Positions 8,502 to 17,772 of a stretch of 64,000 nt of DNA are shown here, one piece after another. Positions within the stretch are counted from its first letter, which is position 1; each line of letters begins with the position of its first letter. The stretch is taken from positions 1,559,505 to 1,623,504 of the forward strand of contig NZ_CP056123.1 in assembly GCF_018219155.1 (NCBI RefSeq), given 5' to 3'. Source of the stretch: Moritella sp. 24. Lineage in GTDB: Bacteria; Pseudomonadota; Gammaproteobacteria; Enterobacterales; Moritellaceae. The notes under the pieces were generated by a model, which saw only the letters and a program-made list of their open reading frames with translations, was not told the DNA's origin and ran no database searches. The translations under genes and the position numbers were made by a program.

Positions 8502-9116
8502 TTAACTAATGTCTTTCTTTTGTTCATAGCGTTGTAATTGCTGACGAACTTTCGCTGTCGCAGCTTGACAACGCTGTAACCTTTGCTTCGTTTGCTGTGA
8601 TTGGAGTGGATCGGTTTGTTGATCTACCATTGCTTGCAAACGGCGTTCATATTCCATTTGTTGTGCGAGTTTTTGATATAAATAGTGTGACTTTTGTAAT
8701 AATTTCTTCGCAATAACATCGTAATTCTTTTGCTCTTCTTTTACTTCGCCTTGCCTAAAATGACAATGCTGCAATACCCCATTAATTGCTCTAAATTGAT
8801 GTGCTACTTTTTCTAATAATACTGCTTCTATCGATAACCTATCTGCCACCGATGAACGTGATTGTTTAGACTGGGTGTTATGCTTATTAAAGTAATCTTG
8901 CAGGCGAACCATATTTTTCTCTAGTTCACTCACATATTGGTGTATATCTTGGCTACGATAGATAAATAGACCGGGATAAAATAAGAATCTATCACGTAAT
9001 TTATAGTTGATGGTTGTGGTATGGCTAGAGTTAACCTGCATACTCAACGCACTCAGCTGTTGAATACGCTGAGCGAGTTGGTTTAGTTGTTGCTGTTGGT
9101 GACTTATTGTAGCCAT
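8502..9116 (-). CDS. priC: Primosomal replication protein N'' (PriC)
   Basis: 204 residues, highly charged and helical. It shows the PriC features: an N-terminal Gln-rich helix (HQQQQLNQLAQRIQQL), the RDRFLFYPGLF-like 'F' segment (RFLFYPGLFIYRSQDIHQYVSELE), the middle QFRAINGVLQ, and a C-terminal Q-rich region (QYEQKK-type). PriC restarts stalled replication forks by loading DnaB with PriA/Rep and DnaT. Start ATG at 9116 overlaps the yfcA stop by 13 nt, implying translational coupling in a dinG-yfcA-priC operon. Neighbouring ybaM supports the identification through conserved priC-ybaM synteny. Confidence 0.85.
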   Translation of the reverse strand: MATISHQQQQLNQLAQRIQQLSALSMQVNSSHTTTINYKLRDRFLFYPGLFIYRSQDIHQYVSELEKNMVRLQDYFNKHNTQSKQSRSSVADRLSIEAVLLEKVAHQFRAINGVLQHCHFRQGEVKEEQKNYDVIAKKLLQKSHYLYQKLAQQMEYERRLQAMVDQQTDPLQSQQTKQRLQRCQAATAKVRQQLQRYEQKKDIS

Positions 9117-9883
9117 GCTTGATAAGCCAGTTTACAAGCGATAATGATCACTACCGTAATAAATAAGGGGCGAATAAATTTAGCACCAAAATGAATCGCG
9201 GTATGAGCGCCAATAATGGCACCAATCATGATTGATACACCCATGCTTAATCCCAAGTACCAATTGATGTGGCCAAGATAGATAAAGGTCAGGAGCGAGG
9301 TGAAATTACTGGTGAAATTCATTGCTTTGGCAACACCGGAAGCAAATAGAATATTCAGTTTGTATAGTGCCATTGTCGACACAGTCCAAAACGCACCAGT
9401 GCCTGGGCCTGCTACACCATCATAAAAACCAATAATATAGCCTTGTAAGCCCTGTTTTTTGTGTAATGCAGGATTATCATCAGGCAGGGTTTCACCTGTG
9501 TGCTCTTGGCTTTTGCTAAAGATAGAATAGATAGCAGTAAAGATGATGATGACAGGTAATAGCTTATCTAACCAAGCAGTACTAATGACATTCACCACTA
9601 AGGTGCCACATATTGCCCCGATGGCTGTAAATAAGAAGGACCGCCACCAAAACTTAGGATTAAATAAACGCTTTTTATAGAAGGTAATGGCTGCTGCACA
9701 CGAACCAAAACTCGCAGCCAGTTTATTTGTACCTAATGCAAGGTGTGGTGGAAGACCTGCGCTAAGTAATGCGGGTACGGTTAACAGACCACCGCCGCCA
9801 GCAATCGCATCAATAAAGCCTGCGACCAATGCAACGCTGCATAAAATTATAAAAACTGAAGGTTCTAAACCAAGCTCTAACAT
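9104..9883 (-). CDS. yfcA: TSUP-family (TauE/SafE-like) permease YfcA
   Basis: About 260 residues with 7-8 hydrophobic segments. The TSUP signature is clear: GFIDAIAGGGGLLTVPALL near residue 25, ALGTNKLAASFGS near 55, and GFYDGVAGPGTGAFW in the second half, the duplicated G-rich motif of the family. The best resemblance is E. coli YfcA. Family members move sulfite, sulfonates or other organic anions across the inner membrane; the substrate here is not deducible. The ATG overlaps the dinG TGA by one base; an in-frame TTG three bases upstream is the alternative start. Confidence 0.85.
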   Translation of the reverse strand: MLELGLEPSVFIILCSVALVAGFIDAIAGGGGLLTVPALLSAGLPPHLALGTNKLAASFGSCAAAITFYKKRLFNPKFWWRSFLFTAIGAICGTLVVNVISTAWLDKLLPVIIIFTAIYSIFSKSQEHTGETLPDDNPALHKKQGLQGYIIGFYDGVAGPGTGAFWTVSTMALYKLNILFASGVAKAMNFTSNFTSLLTFIYLGHINWYLGLSMGVSIMIGAIIGAHTAIHFGAKFIRPLFITVVIIIACKLAYQAWLQ

Positions 9884-11946
9884 CAAAATTCTATATTTCT
9901 TTTGTAAGGGGGAAGCGAATTAAGCAATGCTGGTCCATAGCGTTTACTAACAACTCGACGATCAAGTAGCGTAATTCTACCAGAATCTTTCTCTTTTCTC
10001 AGCAATCGGCCACAAGATTGAATTAATTTTTTGCTGGCTTCAGGAACTGATACCTGCATGAATGGATTTCCACCCGATTTAGTTATCCATTCTGACTGTG
10101 CTTCCTCTACAGGTGAGGTCGGCACTGAGAATGGAATTTTGGTGATAATTAAGTTTGTGAGCAGGTCACCTGGTAAATCAAGTCCTTCAGAGAGACTACT
10201 GGTACCAAATAAGATACTGGTTTTATTGGCTTTGACATTTTCAGCGTGTTTTTCTAGTTGCTCGCTGCGTGAACTCTCTTTTTGTACTAATAATTCGAGC
10301 TTAGTCGTACTACGGATAATTTCCGCCACTTGGTTCATTTGGCGGTAAGAGCTAAATAAAACTAATGATGCTTTTTTATCTGGCAACAAGCTCGGCAGTT
10401 TCTCTCCGAGTAATTCGGTGAAGCCTTGTTCGTTAGGTGCCAATGCTAAGTTCGGGATATACAGTTCTGCTTGTTCAAATTCAAACGGTGAATTGAGTTG
10501 TAGGTGCTGTGTTGATTCATCATTTAACAAGCCTACTTGGCGGCGGAAATAATTAAAGTTACCAAGGGAGGTGAGTGTTGCTGATGTTAGGATCGCGGCA
10601 CCACATTGTGACCACAACATGTGTTCGAGTTTACTATCAACATCAATCAAGCTTGCAGCAAAGATATGATCGTCTTGGCGAGAACCACTTTTTTCTACCC
10701 ATTTAGCCAGCGGAGTACCTTTGGTTTCTTTAATGAGCATGTTCCATACTTGATGGAGGTTTTCGATGCGTTGTAAGTAGAAACCAACTTCGGCAATGAG
10801 CTTATTCGCTTTGGTTTGTGGTAACTGATCTTGTTTCAACTGTTCGGCAAGGATATCAACAATTTTAGCTGTTTGTGAAACGGCTCGTTTCGTTTCGTGG
10901 TTCATATTAGCGGCGTTTTCGTCTAGTGCATCAGGGAGTTCGCCATCGGCAAAACGCCAAGAGTCATCACTAAACTGGCGGTCGTTAGCAGACATTAAGC
11001 TGTGGATTTTGGTTAATTCTTTGTTGATGCTATTGATTGAGCTAAGCAGTTTGGTGACCGGATCGGATATTTCACTTGAGGCAATAGTTTGGGTTAACTG
11101 CTTCATGGATACGGTCATTGTCTGCAGCCATGCTTTTGCACCTAACACGGATGCGTGCGCAGATGAAAAATCACGTGTAATACGCGGTAAATGATGTGCT
11201 TCATCGATGACGTAATAACAGTCTTCAGGTTTAGGTAAAATAATACCGCCACCCAGTTCTAAATCAGCAAGTAGTAGCGCGTGGTTAACAATTAATACAT
11301 CGCACTGATCTAAGGCTTCACGGGCTTTATGAAAAGGGCAGTTACGGTGTGCACTAAATGATTTACTGCAGCTGTGACGATCTGAAACGATTAACTGCCA
11401 AATATCATCAGGAATTTGTGTTGGCCAGCTGTCGATATCGCCTTTCCATTTACCTGCTGCATAAGCGGTAAACATACGCTTGATAAGCTGTAAATCACGT
11501 TTTTTAGGGACTGTCGCTAAATCGGCAAGGAGTTCAATCTGGTCGTCTGCTTGCGAAAGCATGGATAATTTTTGTTCACAGCAGTAGCGCTGTCTGCCTT
11601 TGACTAATGCAAATTCAAACTTTAGGCCTGATTGACGACGAAAGAAAGGCAGCTCTTTATGCAGTAGCTGTTCTTGTAGTGCGATCGTTGCTGTTGAGAT
11701 GACTAATGTCTTTTTTGCTTCAGTGGCTAAGGGAATACCTGCTATCAAATAAGCTAATGATTTACCTGTACCTGTACCCGCTTCAGCAATGATTAAACGG
11801 CGGTTTTTATCGAAATTACCTGCGAGGGTTTTTGCCATTTCTGCCACAAGAATATTTTGTGAACGACGGACTGCGAAGTCAGGTAGTGAATCACGGATGT
11901 TCTGATAAACATCACGAATCGCTTTTTTACTCTTATCTGAAAGCAT
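9883..11946 (-). CDS. dinG: ATP-dependent DNA helicase DinG
   Basis: 687 residues, an XPD-like superfamily 2 helicase with a 4Fe-4S cluster. Visible are Walker A AEAGTGTGKSLAYL, the Fe-S cysteines (YCCEQ, then SCSKSF, NCPFHK and QCDVLIVNHALL), the DEAH box VIDEAHHL, motif III-like ILTSATLTSLGNF, motif V/VI GTSSLSEGLDLPGDLLTNLIITKIPF and the C-terminal QSCGRLLRKEKDSGRITLLDRR. It unwinds D-loops, R-loops and other structures 5'-3' in DNA repair and in clearing replication-transcription conflicts. First gene of the apparent dinG-yfcA-priC unit. No LexA box was checked with certainty upstream. Confidence 0.92.
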   Translation of the reverse strand: MLSDKSKKAIRDVYQNIRDSLPDFAVRRSQNILVAEMAKTLAGNFDKNRRLIIAEAGTGTGKSLAYLIAGIPLATEAKKTLVISTATIALQEQLLHKELPFFRRQSGLKFEFALVKGRQRYCCEQKLSMLSQADDQIELLADLATVPKKRDLQLIKRMFTAYAAGKWKGDIDSWPTQIPDDIWQLIVSDRHSCSKSFSAHRNCPFHKAREALDQCDVLIVNHALLLADLELGGGIILPKPEDCYYVIDEAHHLPRITRDFSSAHASVLGAKAWLQTMTVSMKQLTQTIASSEISDPVTKLLSSINSINKELTKIHSLMSANDRQFSDDSWRFADGELPDALDENAANMNHETKRAVSQTAKIVDILAEQLKQDQLPQTKANKLIAEVGFYLQRIENLHQVWNMLIKETKGTPLAKWVEKSGSRQDDHIFAASLIDVDSKLEHMLWSQCGAAILTSATLTSLGNFNYFRRQVGLLNDESTQHLQLNSPFEFEQAELYIPNLALAPNEQGFTELLGEKLPSLLPDKKASLVLFSSYRQMNQVAEIIRSTTKLELLVQKESSRSEQLEKHAENVKANKTSILFGTSSLSEGLDLPGDLLTNLIITKIPFSVPTSPVEEAQSEWITKSGGNPFMQVSVPEASKKLIQSCGRLLRKEKDSGRITLLDRRVVSKRYGPALLNSLPPYKRNIEF

Positions 11947-12450
11947 GTTTACTCTTATCTACAAGTTCGCTTACTGTTATCTGCAAGCTTGATTTAAAGC
12001 CAAGGTTATTAGCACTGTATTTATCGTTATTCTATTTTAGCGTAATTATGTCGTCTGTATAGGTATTAAGAGAGAGAACACTGATAAAATTACAGTAGTT
12101 TATTAAAATATCGAATTACGCTTTGTTGTTACTGACAAACCTTACAAACCTTACAAACCTGACAAATATGCGACTGAAACATAACATGTCATTTTATATG
12201 ATGACGCTGTAATTCGACATCATTGAAATAAGAAGTCTATATGCGGAGGTTTGTGAGTATTACTATTAGATCTCTTATGCTTTATTGGAACCCCACTCAT
12301 GTCGTTTGCGGGAACCAGGCAGTACGGCTAACTTGATGTGACAAGCTTACCTTCGCTTAAAGAAGCTTAGGGAGCCTTAAAGTTAAGCTTTATTTCGTTT
12401 TATATAATACGCAAGTTATTTATATATTTTTATGAAACAAAGAGGTTTAA
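11947..12450. other. 504-bp intergenic region upstream of the RTX-like lipoprotein gene
   Basis: It holds the dinG upstream region (left end), a 9-bp tandem repeat at 12135-12161, and an unexplained stretch at 12286-12385 that is richer in G and C than its surroundings and contains repeated GGAACC and AAGCTT elements able to pair locally. TATAAT at 12403-12408 could be a -10 for the gene at 12451, although no good -35 is seen at 17 bp. No known riboswitch is recognised. Confidence 0.6.
12135..12161. repeat. 9-bp tandem repeat, three copies
   Basis: ACAAACCTT, ACAAACCTT, ACAAACCTG in tandem, followed by a partial ACAAAT. Non-coding, between dinG and the lipoprotein gene. Confidence 0.85.
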
Positions 12451-13653
12451 ATGCGTAAGTTTGTTAGTATCGGTGTGTTGATTGGAATATTACTCACTGG
12501 CTGTAATAGTTCTACTGAGAATGGCTCATCTGATAAAACAGAAGATAGTGAATCTTATACTGTACCAAGTGAGTTTGGTCCGGTTGTCACTGGTCTGTTT
12601 AATCGCTATATCGCGGTGAAAACGCCAAACGATGGGACGATCCATATATTTTCACAATCTGGTGTGTCTGTAGCACAGCTGCTTAAAGCACGTAATACAC
12701 TTCAGTTTTTTTTAACTGACACAATGGCAATGAATAAAGACGTCATCGCGGATAGTATGGCTAATCGAAATGCAGCATTATTCATATTTGATGATGAAGA
12801 TGCAATGGAGGAGGTAGCAAATAATGACGACATTACTAGCGACCCTATCTTTGATAATATGCAGGTTCTTTATGGGACCGAAATATTTGTTGAAGGCGAT
12901 CGTAATTATTTAGCTGAATCATCGAATAGACGTGATGCCACATTTGAAGAAGTGTTACACATCACTCAAGCTCAAGGTATCGCACCTGCTATGCCTAAGT
13001 TCCAAAATATAATTGCAAAAGAAACTAATCTTGCGATAGAAGGTGGCGTTTGGAATCCAACACAGAACCAGCTCGATGACTGGGAGTTCGAAGGCGATGA
13101 GATAACTGGTTATACGACTTCTCACGAATATTTTGCAACTATTGTTGAAGCATATTACGGTATGTGGGAACACAAGAATACAGGCATGGATGGTTATATT
13201 GCTAACTCTCGTGAGTCACAAGCAGAGATGGACGAGAAAGGTCTTGCGATTGTTCACGAGTTCTTGCCTGAGTATATAACAACAATGATGGATATCGACG
13301 CTAGCTTTGCAGCTGGTCGTACTTTCCATTTGAGCCGTGATAAAGATTTACCTTATACCGCCAAGTCACAGTATTTAACGTCAGTACGTTTAACAGGAAC
13401 AAACGACAGTAATATTGTTGGTAATGCTCAAGATAATATCTTAATGGGTAACCAAGGCGATAATAACATTGACGGTAAAGCTGGTCGAAACACCTATAAA
13501 GTGAATGGATTAAGAGCCGATTTTGATGTTGAACATCATGGTGATGGGTACTTGATTCAAGATCGAGTAAATGCACGTAACGGTAGTGATACGTTAACGA
13601 ATATTCAAACGATTGAATTTAATGATATTAAGCTAAATTTATCTAAACGGTAA
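12451..13653 (+). CDS. Lipoprotein with RTX-like C-terminal repeats
   Basis: 400 residues. Signal sequence MRKFVSIGVLIGILLTGC has a lipobox (LLTGC, Cys18), so it is predicted to be lipid-anchored. A Ser/Thr/Glu linker follows, then an unrecognised central domain (~45-310) with EEVLHITQAQG and AYYGMWEHKN segments. The C-terminus (~315-400) has degenerate RTX nonapeptide-like units (GTNDSNIVGNAQDN, GNQGDNNIDGKAGRN) and ends in the DTLTNIQTIEFND block typical of RTX proteins and serralysin-like exoproteins. A lipobox with an RTX tail is unusual, because RTX tails normally go with type I secretion. No catalytic motif recognised. The two-component genes at 13700 follow 46 bp downstream and may be co-transcribed. 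Confidence 0.65.
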   Translation: MRKFVSIGVLIGILLTGCNSSTENGSSDKTEDSESYTVPSEFGPVVTGLFNRYIAVKTPNDGTIHIFSQSGVSVAQLLKARNTLQFFLTDTMAMNKDVIADSMANRNAALFIFDDEDAMEEVANNDDITSDPIFDNMQVLYGTEIFVEGDRNYLAESSNRRDATFEEVLHITQAQGIAPAMPKFQNIIAKETNLAIEGGVWNPTQNQLDDWEFEGDEITGYTTSHEYFATIVEAYYGMWEHKNTGMDGYIANSRESQAEMDEKGLAIVHEFLPEYITTMMDIDASFAAGRTFHLSRDKDLPYTAKSQYLTSVRLTGTNDSNIVGNAQDNILMGNQGDNNIDGKAGRNTYKVNGLRADFDVEHHGDGYLIQDRVNARNGSDTLTNIQTIEFNDIKLNLSKR

Positions 13654-13699
13654 ATATTAGCGCTATATTTTAACTTATTTATAATGATATAAGGTTTCC

Positions 13700-14404
13700 T
13701 TGAACATGTTAGAGAATGACAACAAACACATTTTAATTGTTGAAGATGATTTAGAGATTTGTCGTCTTCTCGACATGTTTTTACGCAGTAAAGGGTACCA
13801 AGTATCATTAAGTAATAGCGGTACAGAAGGACTCGCCGATATCATCAGGTTAGAACCTGATCTGGTGGTATTGGATATTATGATGCCGGGCATGAACGGT
13901 ATCGAAGTATGTCAAAAAAGCCGTGAAACTTATACCGGTCCTATCATTATGCTGACGGCTTGTAGCGAAGAAATATCGGAAATATCTGCTTTGGATACAG
14001 GAGCTGATGGCTATTTGCATAAACCATTACGACCACATATTTTACTCTCTCATATTGAAGCGTTATTACGTCGAGAAAGCAGAAGTAAGAAAAATGACAA
14101 TGAACTGAATCATACCGGTGGTTTAACTATCGATACCCTAAAGCGTCAAGTGAAGTGTAATGATGAAGAAGTTATTTTAACGGGCGCTGAATATGAAATG
14201 CTCGAATACTTAGCGAAACAAGCTGGCACCATCGTGAGTCGTGACGAGTGCTATCGCGCATTAAAAGGCATTGAGTTTGATGGTCTGGATAGAGCGTTAG
14301 ATATGCGCTTATCAAGCTTACGCAAAAAAATTAAAGATGATATCGCACCGTATCAAATCATTAAAACGATTCGCTGTAAGGGCTACTTGTTTGTTAAACA
14401 ATAA
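13700..14404 (+). CDS. OmpR-family response regulator, RstA-like
   Basis: Receiver domain (residues ~10-125) with the acidic pair EDD (15-17), phosphoacceptor Asp59 in LVVLDIMMPGMNG, Thr in MLTA and Lys in LHKP. The C-terminal winged helix (~145-230) ends RALDMRLSSLRKKI...IKTIRCKGYLF, and the segment ...LKGIEFDGLDRALDMRLS... matches RstA closely. It would control transcription after phosphorylation by the kinase encoded immediately downstream. Start is uncertain: TTG at 13700 or ATG at 13706, with AAGG at 13691-13694 serving either. Target genes are unknown; the upstream lipoprotein gene is a plausible partner. Confidence 0.85.
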   Translation: MNMLENDNKHILIVEDDLEICRLLDMFLRSKGYQVSLSNSGTEGLADIIRLEPDLVVLDIMMPGMNGIEVCQKSRETYTGPIIMLTACSEEISEISALDTGADGYLHKPLRPHILLSHIEALLRRESRSKKNDNELNHTGGLTIDTLKRQVKCNDEEVILTGAEYEMLEYLAKQAGTIVSRDECYRALKGIEFDGLDRALDMRLSSLRKKIKDDIAPYQIIKTIRCKGYLFVKQ

Positions 14405-14405
14405 T

Positions 14406-15803
14406 ATGTTCTTAAATCTGAATAAAATAATTAACCGGAATATGGCTAATACACTGTTCTTCAAACTTTATCTCAGTATTACTGCTGTGATTATTGGCAG
14501 CATTGTTATTGTCAGTATTTCTATGGATTATTATTACGATAACCTCGATGACGTCACCTTCGTTCATGATGCGAGTTTTGCGGCAAAGTTACTTGATGAT
14601 TTTGTTGAAGATACGGACCGTTGGAATATGGAAGTGGATTTATTGAGTCGGTTTACCGGTTTTACGATTAAAAATATCTCAATGAAGAATGCATTACTGT
14701 ATCACCAAGCGCATGAATTGTTGGATGTCGTTGACATAGAGCCGAATAAAAACTACCCACCCTTACCAGCTGGTATTGGTAAGTGGGGCGTATTTGTTTA
14801 CGAACATGATGAAGAAGATGATCGCCTTGCCGTTATTTTGCCGCATAATGATGGGTTATTACTTATTATTGATAGCGCTGAAATTCTTTATCCGATCGAT
14901 GGACCTGATGATCTTGTCGATGATAACGTGGAATTATTCTTATTAGGCTTTATCTTTTTAAGTATCGCATTAGTGCTGTATTCTTCAGTTCGAAATATCT
15001 CAAATCACGTTTATCGATTAAGTTCAGCAAGTTTAGCGCTCGCGAACGGGCAATTGGATACTCGGGTAAATGATCGAATTCCTGCGCCTCTAAATCAGAT
15101 GGCTGCAAGCTTTAATGAAATGGCGGCCTCGTTACAGCATTCACAACATCAGCAAAGAGTAATGGCAAATGCAATTGCGCATGAATTACGTACTCCGTTA
15201 ACGCGTATCCAATTAGTGATGGGCTTGCTCAGTGATGAAGCTCACAATCAATATACGACCGAATTACATAATGATTTGAGTCGTTATACGGTTGAAATGG
15301 AAGCATTAGCGAATGATATATTAATGCTTCAAACGATAGAGCATAATCCTTCTTCAATTCATCAGAAATTTGATTTAAGTGCGTTGATGAAAACCCGTGA
15401 AGTGGAATTTCAGCATCAATATCCTCATGTATCGATCTCGTCAAACTGTGAGAAAGTCATGCTGGACGCGAACCCGCGTTACCTACAGCTTATCGTTGAT
15501 AATTTAGTGAAGAATGCGTGCTTATACGCGGATACTAAAATTAAGTTGAGTCTTCAAAGTGATGAACTGCGTTATCGTATTATTGTTGAAGATGATGGTG
15601 ACGGTATTTCCCCTCAGCAACGTGAGCAAGTACTTGATGCGTTTACACGTTTAGATAACAGCCGAAGTCGGCAAACGGGTGGCTTTGGATTGGGTTTAGC
15701 GATAGTGAATACAATTGTTAAAACGATGCATGGTGAAATACGGATTGAAACCAGCGAATTGGGCGGGGCAATGTTTGTTATTGAGTTTAAACACGAAGGT
15801 TGA
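14406..15803 (+). CDS. Sensor histidine kinase, RstB-like
   Basis: About 465 residues from ATG 14406, one base after the regulator's stop codon. Layout: TM helix (FKLYLSITAVIIGSIVIVS), acidic periplasmic domain of ~125 residues, second TM helix (LFLLGFIFLSIALVLY), HAMP (~ASLALANGQLDTRVNDRIP), H-box AIAHELRTPLTR, and HATPase with N box DNLVKNACLYAD, G1 EDDGDGIS and G2 GGFGLGLAIV. Sequence around the H-box and the C-terminal TSELGGAMFVIEF tail matches RstB. The periplasmic domain is rich in Asp and Glu (YEHDEEDDR, DGPDDLVDDN), suggesting a cation signal, which is inference. An alternative later start is ATG 14442. Confidence 0.85.
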   Translation: MFLNLNKIINRNMANTLFFKLYLSITAVIIGSIVIVSISMDYYYDNLDDVTFVHDASFAAKLLDDFVEDTDRWNMEVDLLSRFTGFTIKNISMKNALLYHQAHELLDVVDIEPNKNYPPLPAGIGKWGVFVYEHDEEDDRLAVILPHNDGLLLIIDSAEILYPIDGPDDLVDDNVELFLLGFIFLSIALVLYSSVRNISNHVYRLSSASLALANGQLDTRVNDRIPAPLNQMAASFNEMAASLQHSQHQQRVMANAIAHELRTPLTRIQLVMGLLSDEAHNQYTTELHNDLSRYTVEMEALANDILMLQTIEHNPSSIHQKFDLSALMKTREVEFQHQYPHVSISSNCEKVMLDANPRYLQLIVDNLVKNACLYADTKIKLSLQSDELRYRIIVEDDGDGISPQQREQVLDAFTRLDNSRSRQTGGFGLGLAIVNTIVKTMHGEIRIETSELGGAMFVIEFKHEG

Positions 15804-15809
15804 GTTGTA

Positions 15810-15849
15810 AAATAAAATGACGACAGGATAATTGTCGCCATTTTATTTC
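15810..15849. terminator. Bidirectional terminator between rstB-like and fadD
   Basis: Near-perfect inverted repeat AAATAAAATGACGACA / TTGTCGCCATTTTATTT with a 6-nt loop. A/T-rich arm ends give U-tracts on both strands. It sits between convergent genes. Confidence 0.7.
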
Positions 15850-15886
15850 TTTCATCACTGAACTAGTTAGCGAATGGTATGCTCAC

Positions 15887-17485
15887 TTATAAGGTTCGTA
15901 ATTCACGACGTAAGATTTTACCAACGGCTGTTTTTGGTAGCTCATCTATAAAGACGATTTGTTTCGGTACTTTATATGAGGTTAAGAAGTCGCGGCAGTG
16001 TGCAATAACATCGCCTTCAGCAAGATCTTGTTTTTGTGGAGATTTGACAATGAAAGCTTTCACGGCTTCACCACTTTTCTCTGACTGGACACCAATGACA
16101 GCTGCTTCTAAAATACCTGTGTGACTTGATAAAATTTCTTCGACTTCGTTTGGATACACATTAAAGCCAGACACAATGATCATGTCTTTTTTACGGTCAA
16201 CAATTTTGTAATAGCCATTATCAAGCTGTTCTGCAATATCACCTGTTTTGAAGTACCCATCGGCTGTCATGACTTCTGCTGTTGCGGCATCACTGCGCCA
16301 GTAGCCTTGCATGACTTGTGGGCCTCGAACGGCTAATTCGCCTGCTTGTTCAGCACCAACTTCGTTATCATTTTCATCAAGTAATTTAATCTCGGTACCT
16401 GGAACTGCAGCACCAATAGAACCAATTAAGGTTTCACCTGGGCGGTTAAAGGTAACAACTGGAGCTGTTTCAGATAAACCATAACCTTCACAAATATCGC
16501 ATCCCGTGACTTCTTTCCATAAATCCGCTGTTGATGTTGTCAGCGCGGTCCCGCCTGATGTCGTAATTCTTAATTGGCTAAAGTCGAGCGCTTTAAATTC
16601 AGGTTGCGTACACAAACCTACAAATAGCGTATTAAGGCCAGAGAATGCAGTGAACTTAATCGTCTTAATCGCATTGATAAAGCCAGGCATATCTCGAGGG
16701 TTCGGTATTAATATTGAATGTGCACCCGTGCTGAAATAAAGTAGCAGGGTAATGTTAAATGCGTAGATATGGTAAAGCGGTAGGGGCGATACCAATGTTT
16801 CTTTGCCTTCGCTGATCACATCGGTTAATCGGCTTTTTGTTTGAAATGTATTACTGAGTACATTGCTCTGGCTTAGCATTGCGCCTTTTGATAACCCTGT
16901 TGTGCCACCTGTGTATTGTAAAACAGCCAAATCATCAAGATGAGCGGTAACTGGCTTGTAAGCTGTACTTTCACCCAATGCAATGGCATCAAGTAGTGAG
17001 ATAGTGCTTAACTGCGCAGAACCCTGTTCCTGTGGTGCGAGTAAGTCTGCGGCATGAGTGGTAATGACTGTCTTTATGTTGGTATCAGGCAGTACCTTTT
17101 CAGCCACTGGTAGCAGGTCAGATAGAATAATCAGTGCCGTTGCCTCTGAATTATTAAACTGATGTAACATTTCTCTTGGTGTATAAAGCGGGTTGGTATT
17201 GACGAGTACTAAGCCTGCTCGTGTTGCACCATAGGCAGCAATTGGGAATTGCGTAATGCTTGGTAATTGAATCGCAATTTTATCACCGGGTTTTAGCTCG
17301 GTATGATTTTGTAAGTAAGATGCAAAAGCGGCAGATAGTTGATCGATTTCTTTAAAGCTGTGTGTTTTACCTAAGCAAGTATAAGCAGGTTTATCAGCAA
17401 ATTTTTCACATGTTTCTTGTATTAAATCAGCAATACAATTGAGTCCATTCAATTCGACTTTTTCTACAGCGGCATTCGATAACAT
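15887..17485 (-). CDS. fadD: Long-chain fatty acid-CoA ligase
   Basis: 532 residues, an ANL-superfamily adenylating enzyme. Signatures are the P-loop YTGGTTGLSKGAMLS (~210), the acyl-CoA synthetase core GYGLSETAPVV, the hinge and ATP motif YFKTGDIAEQLDNGYYKIVDRKKDMIIVSGFNVYPNEVE, and C-terminal Lys in PKTAVGKILRREL. It activates exogenous long-chain fatty acids to CoA esters for beta-oxidation at the inner membrane. The length and the FadD-specific linker fit E. coli FadD (561). Upstream a FadR-like site is found at 17687. A bidirectional hairpin separates it from the rstB-like gene. Confidence 0.92.
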   Translation of the reverse strand: MLSNAAVEKVELNGLNCIADLIQETCEKFADKPAYTCLGKTHSFKEIDQLSAAFASYLQNHTELKPGDKIAIQLPSITQFPIAAYGATRAGLVLVNTNPLYTPREMLHQFNNSEATALIILSDLLPVAEKVLPDTNIKTVITTHAADLLAPQEQGSAQLSTISLLDAIALGESTAYKPVTAHLDDLAVLQYTGGTTGLSKGAMLSQSNVLSNTFQTKSRLTDVISEGKETLVSPLPLYHIYAFNITLLLYFSTGAHSILIPNPRDMPGFINAIKTIKFTAFSGLNTLFVGLCTQPEFKALDFSQLRITTSGGTALTTSTADLWKEVTGCDICEGYGLSETAPVVTFNRPGETLIGSIGAAVPGTEIKLLDENDNEVGAEQAGELAVRGPQVMQGYWRSDAATAEVMTADGYFKTGDIAEQLDNGYYKIVDRKKDMIIVSGFNVYPNEVEEILSSHTGILEAAVIGVQSEKSGEAVKAFIVKSPQKQDLAEGDVIAHCRDFLTSYKVPKQIVFIDELPKTAVGKILRRELRTL

Positions 17486-17686
17486 ATAATTATTCCTATT
17501 CCATTAAGTTGTATTGTGAGTATAAGGTGACACCTGTTTACAGTATTCGTTGCAACATACTTGTTACAAGTTGATAGTTTAAACAAAAAATATTCGAATG
17601 ATAAATTTAAACATACGTATGATTTATTATATTACTATCGGATTTATTGATTGCTACGATCAACTCGTTGTTTTTGAAAATAAGGT

Positions 17687-17703
17687 AACTGGTCAGAGTT
17701 TAT
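17687..17703. promoter_or_regulatory. Candidate FadR operator for fadD
   Basis: AACTGGTCAGAGTTTAT matches the FadR consensus left half (AACTGGTCNGA) but has a weak right half. It lies about 200 bp upstream of the fadD start, farther than usual, so it would act only if the promoter is distal. Confidence 0.35.
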
Positions 17704-17772
17704 CTGTGCAGAAAGGAGAGGCTAAGAAGTAGCGAGTCTAGGCGTTTAAGCATACTCGCTTTGAGTCGCTGG

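Noticed and set aside
12135-12161. CRISPR array
   Set aside because: Units are 9 bp without spacers and with no cas genes; plain tandem repeats. The same holds for the other arrays.
12286-12385. Cyclic-di-GMP (GEMM) riboswitch
   Set aside because: The conserved GEMM core and tetraloop-receptor sequence could not be found; only generic pairing remains.
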